A stretch of DNA of 64,000 bases from Marinobacter shengliensis (lineage in GTDB: Bacteria; Pseudomonadota; Gammaproteobacteria; Pseudomonadales; Oleiphilaceae): assembly GCF_003007715.1 (NCBI RefSeq), contig NZ_PXNO01000023.1, positions 310,001 to 374,000 of the forward strand. Direction: 5' to 3'. Positions 59,067 to 64,000 of the stretch are shown here, in pieces. A model generated the notes under the pieces. That model ran no database searches, was not told the DNA's origin, and saw nothing but the letters and a program-made list of their open reading frames with translations. Each line of letters opens with the position of its first letter. The first letter of the stretch is position 1. Both the position numbers and the translations under genes were made by a program.

Positions 59067-60431
59067 TCAGGCCTCATCGGGCACCGGTTCGGGTTGGTCT
59101 GGTAATCGTTTGCCCGACCAGTTTTCCATCAGCCGGCAAGCGACCAGATCACCGGTCACGTTGATGGCGGTGCGGCACATATCCAGTATCCGGTCCACGC
59201 CCATAATCAAGGCAATACCTGCGGGCGGCACGCCCACTGATTGAAGCACCATGGCGAGTATGACAATACCGACCCCCGGTGTAGCGGGCGAACCGATGGA
59301 TGCACCTACGGCCATGGCTACCACCAGCGCCATGCTGCCAACGCTCAGATCAATGCCATAAACCTGGGCCAGAAACACTGTGGCCACGGCCTGGTAGAGC
59401 GCCGTACCGTTCATGTTGATGGTGGCACCCAGGGGAATGACAAACTGGGAAACGGAAGGCCGCACACCCAGTTTGTCTTCCGCGGTGCGAATAGACAGTG
59501 GCATGACGGCGGCGGAGCTGGAGGTTGAAAAGGCCAGCAGCAACACATCGCGGGTGTCTTTCAGGAATTGAAGTGGCCGCACCCCTGCGAGGAGCTTGAG
59601 AAGGGCGAGGTAGAAAACCATCAAAATGGCCAGGCCAAGCAGTACCGTGGCAACGTAGGAGGCCATGCCCAGCATCGCACGGAACCCGAGCGTGGTGGTC
59701 AGTTGTGCCATCAATCCGAAGACTGCATAGGGCGCCAGGCGCATCGCCCAGCGAACCACCGTCATGCAGATTTGTTGCAGGGAGTCGAGCAGGTCCAGCA
59801 TCGGCTTGGCCTTGTCCCCCGACATACTGACCAGTGCAACGCCGATGATGATAGAGAAAATAACCACCTGCAGCATCTGCCCTTCCACCATGGCATCGAG
59901 CGGGTTGCCGGGCAGCAGGCCAATGAGAGTCTGGGGGATTGCATCCAGACCGGGGATGTCGGCGGCAACCGGCACAGCATCGACAGGCGGTGCCGTCAGG
60001 CCGGTCATCAGATCGCCCGGGTTAACAAGGCCGCCCACCCAGAGGCCAATGGTCGCTGCAATCGCTGTCGTGATGACAAAGAACAGGGTAACCCGGACGC
60101 CCATCTTGCGCAGTTGTTCCAGGTTGTCGCTGGCGGCCAGGCCTCTTACCACCGAGGCTATCACTAGCGGTATCACAATCATCTGGATGGTGGCGAGGAA
60201 CAGTTGCCCGGGAAAGGCCAGCCAGTTGCCGATCAGCGTGCCGGTTTCCGGCTCGACCAGTCCAACAGAGGGGCCGAGCAGGGTGCCCACCACAAGGCCC
60301 AGCCCCATGCCAATCAGCACCTTGAGCCAGAGCCTGCCTTTAACCAGTGTGGCCAGGTAGACGCTCAGGTGACGCAGGGGGCGGGGGTAGTAGTCGGCCT
60401 GCTGGCCGTTCGTGTTATCCATGGTCAACAT
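59067..60431 (-). CDS. dicarboxylate/amino acid:cation symporter (DAACS family)
   Basis: 454 residues from ATG 60429-60431; starts at 60422 and further upstream remain possible. About eight to ten membrane segments with the family landmarks AFSTSSSAAVMPLS near 305 (hairpin HP1), VIPLGATINMNGTALYQAVATVFLAQVYG near 340 and GSPATPGVGIVILAMVL near 390. These sodium- or proton-coupled transporters take up C4-dicarboxylates or glutamate. No operon partner. Confidence 0.94.
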   Translation of the reverse strand: MLTMDNTNGQQADYYPRPLRHLSVYLATLVKGRLWLKVLIGMGLGLVVGTLLGPSVGLVEPETGTLIGNWLAFPGQLFLATIQMIVIPLVIASVVRGLAASDNLEQLRKMGVRVTLFFVITTAIAATIGLWVGGLVNPGDLMTGLTAPPVDAVPVAADIPGLDAIPQTLIGLLPGNPLDAMVEGQMLQVVIFSIIIGVALVSMSGDKAKPMLDLLDSLQQICMTVVRWAMRLAPYAVFGLMAQLTTTLGFRAMLGMASYVATVLLGLAILMVFYLALLKLLAGVRPLQFLKDTRDVLLLAFSTSSSAAVMPLSIRTAEDKLGVRPSVSQFVIPLGATINMNGTALYQAVATVFLAQVYGIDLSVGSMALVVAMAVGASIGSPATPGVGIVILAMVLQSVGVPPAGIALIMGVDRILDMCRTAINVTGDLVACRLMENWSGKRLPDQPEPVPDEA

Positions 60432-60605
60432 GTCCGTGTTGCGATCAGCCAGTGCCAGCTTTGTGCAATTAAAATAATGAAGTGGTGAACGTAACAATAG
60501 GATATTCAGGGAAAATATGCACCTGGATCAATTTCTTCTTAATTCCGCCATGGCGCTCCGGTATTTAAGCTAAACTGCAGATAATTCGAACGATAAGGAG
60601 CTTTT

Positions 60606-60845
60606 ATGCCGTTCTCTCCGAACCATCTTGCTGAGCTGAACCTGTTGCTGCAATTTCCCTCGATTTCTACTCAGGAGGGTATCAAGGTGCATGCCCATAC
60701 GGCGGCGCCTGAAACGGTTCGAGCGGCAGAGTCACTGTTTGCAAAAGGTCTGATCAGCCAGAAAGACGGGGGTTATCTGACCCCTTTGGGCTGCGAGGCC
60801 GTTGAGTTTACCCAGAAATTGCAGTCGATGTTGACGAGCGCCTGA
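60606..60845 (+). CDS. TIGR02647-family small protein
   Basis: 79 residues with a strong RBS (AAGGAGC) spaced before the ATG. The sequence SPNHLAELNLLLQFP and SLFAKGLISQKDGGYLTPLGCEAVEFTQKLQ follows the TIGR02647 pattern found in marine gammaproteobacteria. It is a soluble helical protein with a winged-helix-like C-end. Function unknown. Confidence 0.88.
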   Translation: MPFSPNHLAELNLLLQFPSISTQEGIKVHAHTAAPETVRAAESLFAKGLISQKDGGYLTPLGCEAVEFTQKLQSMLTSA

Positions 60846-60941
60846 CTGTAATGGTTGGTTAGCGGAGTTCTGTGTCTGTCTGGCCGGGTTCTGGCAGGGT
60901 ATAGTCTCCTGCCAGGTTTCCTATCAGCCGAGCTTTGAGCG

Positions 60942-61844
60942 ATGCCCCCGGTTTTCTTTTCCTTTTTTGTTCCTGCCCTGTTTGTCTGGCTCTGGAGCAC
61001 CGGTTTCATTGGTGCCAAGTACGGCCTGCCGTATGCAGAGCCTTTTACGCTGTTGTTTATCCGCATGTTGTTCACGCTATTACCTTTGGCAGTCTTGGCC
61101 ATCGTCATGCGTGCCCGATGGCCGGGCTGGCGCAGCGCTGGTCATGTGGCAGTCACCGGTATTCTGGTGCACGGCTGCTACCTGGGAGGGGTGTTCTACG
61201 CCATTGATCAGGGTATGTCATCAGGGTTGGTGTCGCTCATTGTGGGCTTGCAGCCGTTGGTAACAGCGCTGGCTGCTGTGGTGTTTCTGCGTGAGGCGGT
61301 TTCGCGAAAGCAGTGGGCGGGATTGGTCTTGGGGCTTGTGGGTGTTTCGCTGGTAATCGTAGAAAAGTTTGGAGGAACCAGCACCGGCGATACAGGGTTA
61401 CCCGGGCTGACGCTGGTCTGGGCAGGGCTGGCGCTGATCGGAATCTCCCTTGGCACCGTTTACCAGAAACGGTTTGGCACGTCGGTTGATCTGGTATCCG
61501 GCACCATGATTCAGTACACCGCAGCGGCCCTCTTGTTTGGTGTTGGTGCGATGGTACTGGAGTCCCGAAGTGTGGAATGGTCGCTGCAGTTCAAGCTGGC
61601 CCTTGGCTGGCTGGTGTTTGGCCTGTCGGTCAGTGCCATTTTGCTTTTGATGTGGTTGATTCGACGCGGCGCAGCCTCTCAGGTGGCGAGTTTGTTCTAC
61701 CTGGTGCCACCGGTCACGGCCCTGGAGGCGTTTATCCTGTTTGATGAGCGCTTGGGGCCAATGGCCATGGCCGGCGGGGTTGTTGCGGTGGCTGGCGTGG
61801 CCCTGGTTGTTGCTCCAGGGCCACGAAAAGCCAGGTCGGGCTAG
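60942..61844 (+). CDS. DMT-family (EamA) transporter
   Basis: 300 residues with ten membrane segments forming two EamA repeats (about 1-135 and 150-290). GYLVPPVTALEAFILFDERLGPMAMAGGVVAVAGVALV is the usual C-terminal feature. These proteins export or import metabolites such as amino acids; substrate unknown. It has its own short spacer and is followed by an orphan binding protein gene. Confidence 0.92.
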   Translation: MPPVFFSFFVPALFVWLWSTGFIGAKYGLPYAEPFTLLFIRMLFTLLPLAVLAIVMRARWPGWRSAGHVAVTGILVHGCYLGGVFYAIDQGMSSGLVSLIVGLQPLVTALAAVVFLREAVSRKQWAGLVLGLVGVSLVIVEKFGGTSTGDTGLPGLTLVWAGLALIGISLGTVYQKRFGTSVDLVSGTMIQYTAAALLFGVGAMVLESRSVEWSLQFKLALGWLVFGLSVSAILLLMWLIRRGAASQVASLFYLVPPVTALEAFILFDERLGPMAMAGGVVAVAGVALVVAPGPRKARSG

Positions 61845-61986
61845 TTACGTATTGACACGGAACTTTCAATGCCGGATACGGACTACGGAGTTATGCTGTC
61901 ATAAACTGCCATATCGATTGGCACAAACTTCCAACTCTGCCTATTTTTGCGTCATACCAACGATTGCCAGCCAAAAGGAAAAAAAC

Positions 61987-62769
61987 ATGCACGTTGTCAT
62001 CGCATCAGCCAGAAACGCCCTGCGAAACGTTACGGGGGCATTGTTCGTCGGATTAACGCTAGCGGCCTCAAGTGCCACGGTTCAGGCTTCTGAGCGGCTG
62101 TATATCTTTACCGAACATTATCCTCCTTATAACGCCTCTGTTTCAGGTGAGGGCTTTGCCCACAACGAGGACCAGATCACCGGTATCTGCACCGATATGG
62201 TGAAAGCCATGCTGGCAAGGGTAGATTACGATGTGCAGATGAAAATGCGTGCGTGGAGCTACGCCTACGACTGGGTGCAGGGTCGTGAAAACCATGGTCT
62301 GTTCTGTACGGCGCGCACCGATGAACGAGAGCAGCTGTTCCAGTGGGTGGGCCCGTTGGCATCCATCGAATGGACCCTGTTTGCGGCTCCAGACTCCGAT
62401 ATAACACTATCCACTCTGGATGATGCCAAAGACCTGAGAATTGCCGGCTACCGGGGCGATGTCATGTCGCAGTACCTGGTGGATCAGGGATTTAACGTGA
62501 TCATGAATACATCGGGCGATGTGAATCCCCGCCGTCTGGCGCTGGGCCAGGCCGACCTGTGGGTAACGGATGGCCTTGTGGGGCCATTGGTTGCTGAAGA
62601 CGAACATGGCATTACCGGCCTTAAGCCTGTGTTGGTTTTCCGGGAAACCCCGATGTATCTGGCCATCAGTCTGGAAACCAGTCCGGGCATTGTGGCGGAT
62701 CTTCAGAAAGCGCTGGACAGCGCCCGCAGCGAGGGTGAGCTGGACGCCATTGTTGCCCGGTACGAATGA
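61987..62769 (+). CDS. SBP_bac_3 periplasmic binding protein, paralogue of the one at 41147
   Basis: 260 residues from ATG 61987. Sec signal to about residue 33. Then LYIFTEHYPPYNASVSGEGFAHNEDQITGICTDMVKAML, followed by WVGPLASIEWTLFA, DLRIAGYRGDVMSQYLVDQGFNV and VLVFRETPMYLAIS. It aligns along its full length with the protein at 41147-41890, including the YPPYN, GP-L-A-S-I-x-W and VFRETPMYLA blocks. Neither has a neighbouring permease. Confidence 0.9.
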   Translation: MHVVIASARNALRNVTGALFVGLTLAASSATVQASERLYIFTEHYPPYNASVSGEGFAHNEDQITGICTDMVKAMLARVDYDVQMKMRAWSYAYDWVQGRENHGLFCTARTDEREQLFQWVGPLASIEWTLFAAPDSDITLSTLDDAKDLRIAGYRGDVMSQYLVDQGFNVIMNTSGDVNPRRLALGQADLWVTDGLVGPLVAEDEHGITGLKPVLVFRETPMYLAISLETSPGIVADLQKALDSARSEGELDAIVARYE

Positions 62770-62798
62770 TCCCTGGTTGGGGCAGGCCGGTGGGCAGT

Positions 62799-63251
62799 TC
62801 AGTCTGTGCTCCGGGTGGGGTGAACTGAGCGAGATAGCGTGGGCTCGCAGCCAATCACCCTGCGGGCCTGCTTGTGGGCATGCAGGTACCACCTCTGGCC
62901 GCCACGGGTGAAGGTGTCCGCACGCACCTGAAAGTCGGCAGTTTCAACGGTGGCGGGTATCGGCGTGCCATCGGCGTGTCGATAAACGCAACTTGTGCCT
63001 ATGGTGAGAGGCTGTTGAAGGGGGAGCTCGATAAAGTCGTCGTCCCTGACTACCGGTGCCTGACCGTTGATTTCAATAACTTTCAGGCAAGGGCCGAAGT
63101 GAATGCGGTTGACGTCGTCCACGGATTCCTCAAGGCAGTGGTGAGCTTTGAGAAACGCTACGTCGCTGTCCAGACCCTCCTGGCGATCTGGCAGATTCTG
63201 GCAGGCTGTCAGGATCAGCATAAGGGCAGTCAGTAAAGCTACTCTCGTCAT
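62799..63251 (-). CDS. small lipoprotein, unknown
   Basis: 150 residues from ATG 63249-63251, which overlaps the L,D-transpeptidase stop codon by one base (TGATG). Lipobox LILTAC (Cys17-type). The mature part has three more cysteines and a C-terminal basic segment. It is translationally coupled to the transpeptidase gene upstream, which suggests a cell-envelope role. No family recognised. Confidence 0.75.
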   Translation of the reverse strand: MTRVALLTALMLILTACQNLPDRQEGLDSDVAFLKAHHCLEESVDDVNRIHFGPCLKVIEINGQAPVVRDDDFIELPLQQPLTIGTSCVYRHADGTPIPATVETADFQVRADTFTRGGQRWYLHAHKQARRVIGCEPTLSRSVHPTRSTD

Positions 63252-64000
63252 CAAGGCCTCCGTGGTGTTGGCATCAGCGCGCCTTGGGGATCTGAACGGA
63301 GCGCGTCGATCAGCCGCTGATCTCGTCCATAGATGTCGTTCCGGAACTGTATCACTCCTGATTGATCAACCCACACCGTCCAGTATTGCAGATGAACCGG
63401 TATCGGCGTTCTCAGCATCGCATTGACTGGGTCTCTGAGTTCAATGGCCCGGTCTATATTCGCCCGCGACCAGTTGCTGTTACCTTCCAGCAGATGCTCC
63501 GCTAATTCAAAGGGCCGCTCAACCCTGATACAGCCGGAACTGAACGTTCGTTCAGCTCGGCCAAACAGGGCCTGCCCCGGGGTGTCGTGCAGGTAAATAT
63601 CATACTGGTTGGGGAACATGAATTTTATCTGTCCCAACGCATTCATCGGCCCGGGTTCCTGAACCAGCTGGTACGGGAAGTTGTTGGCAGACAGAGTGTG
63701 CCAGTCGATAGTAGCCGGGTCCACTTCCACGCGATCAGCGCCCCATCCCCGATAGACCTTAAAATTCATGCGCTCAAGGTAGCCGGGATCGCTGCGGATA
63801 ATTGGTAGCTGGTCCTGGATCATCAGCTTCCGTGGGACGGTCCAGGTAGGGTTGAATACCAGGTAGCGAATGCGGTCACTGAATACCGGGGTTTGGCGGT
63901 AAGGGCGCCCGACGATCACCCGCTGGCGGAGGATTTCCTCACTGGAGCGTACCATGGTCATCTCGAAGCCGGCGATGTTGACCAGTACGTAGGTATCACC
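63251..64000 (-). CDS. L,D-transpeptidase, YcbB-like, C-terminal part (cut by window edge)
   Basis: About 249 C-terminal residues are present; the open frame continues to the right edge, so the start and any signal peptide or peptidoglycan-binding domain are outside. The catalytic motif is HDTPGQALFGRAERTFSSGCIRVERPFELAEHLL with the nucleophile in SSGCIRVERP. VGRPYRQTPVFS and VLVNIAGFEMT upstream are typical of the YcbB/LdtD type, which makes 3-3 cross-links in peptidoglycan. It is followed by a coupled lipoprotein gene. Confidence 0.9.
   Translation of the reverse strand, partial: GDTYVLVNIAGFEMTMVRSSEEILRQRVIVGRPYRQTPVFSDRIRYLVFNPTWTVPRKLMIQDQLPIIRSDPGYLERMNFKVYRGWGADRVEVDPATIDWHTLSANNFPYQLVQEPGPMNALGQIKFMFPNQYDIYLHDTPGQALFGRAERTFSSGCIRVERPFELAEHLLEGNSNWSRANIDRAIELRDPVNAMLRTPIPVHLQYWTVWVDQSGVIQFRNDIYGRDQRLIDALRSDPQGALMPTPRRP

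Noticed and set aside
59568..60360. Two long overlapping plus-strand open frames in the symporter region
   Set aside because: Antisense shadows; the minus-strand symporter is intact with all family motifs.
61852..61880. TTGACA at 61852 with a -10-like sequence about 17 bases on, before the binding protein gene
   Set aside because: The -10 region matches poorly (GATACG); not convincing as a promoter.
1..64000. tRNA, rRNA, CRISPR, transposase or phage genes
   Set aside because: Looked for by eye for T-loop sequences, spacer repeats and integrase/transposase motifs; none seen, though a weak tRNA could escape manual reading.

Overview
The window looks like chromosomal DNA from a marine, heterotrophic gammaproteobacterium, most probably Marinobacter or a close relative. 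That is inferred from gene content: a Zn-independent DksA paralogue beside a COG0523 GTPase, DUF3010, PBPRA1643-type SEC-C and TIGR02647 proteins, EfpL, a secreted polyhydroxybutyrate depolymerase and many fatty-acyl enzymes. GC is moderately high and about 71 genes fill almost all of the sequence. I see no rRNA, tRNA, CRISPR array, transposase or prophage.

Layout. 1-2750 is the end of a metal-resistance block on the minus strand: a Tat-exported multicopper oxidase (cut by the left edge), a CusC/TolC-like lipoprotein and a small His/Cys-rich exported protein. 2890-13520 carries a zinc-ribbon helicase whose start codon appears non-canonical, an AraC regulator divergent from a membrane protein, two methyltransferases, an Ada-type alkylation repair protein without the Ada N-domain, two MBL-fold proteins, SoxR with a clear SoxR promoter, TenA, a GatB/YqeY protein and a GST. 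13700-20560 has an oxidoreductase, an outer-membrane barrel, a run of stress/accessory genes (DUF2750, VWA, membrane DnaJ, SEC-C, DUF3010, DUF4112) and an N-acyl-D-amino-acid deacylase-type amidohydrolase. 20650-22330 is a zinc-starvation operon (zigA-dksA2) behind a Zur-type palindrome. 22460-32480 is mixed: MtgA, a beta-propeller lipoprotein, NnrU, two hotdog proteins under a TetR regulator with two matching operators, PHB depolymerase, ThpR, a multi-pass membrane protein and a DUF72 protein.

33120-37823 is an unusual five-gene operon: a TIM-barrel isomerase, a membrane fatty acid desaturase and a complete NMT1/taurine-type ABC importer. It is followed by an NAD-binding protein, a fatty acid hydroxylase, a BamA-like barrel, two orphan periplasmic binding proteins, a 1077-residue fused biotin-dependent carboxylase and a PspA pair. 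47378-52671 holds an HTH regulator tail-to-tail with a 1509-residue protein that has no signal peptide and ends in a DUF2272/NlpC-P60-like domain. The rest is mostly housekeeping: a diguanylate cyclase, a crotonase, a thioesterase, EfpL, a coupled lytic transglycosylase/spermidine synthase-like/RsuA operon, a dicarboxylate symporter, a DMT exporter, a second copy of one orphan binding protein, and an L,D-transpeptidase cut by the right edge.

The best candidates for undescribed biology are the giant protein, the desaturase/isomerase/ABC operon, and a two-copy intergenic element bounded by inverted perfect or near-perfect DnaA boxes (32504-32629 and 54069-54171). The window also contains many perfect 9-13 bp hairpins at gene ends that lack a U tract.
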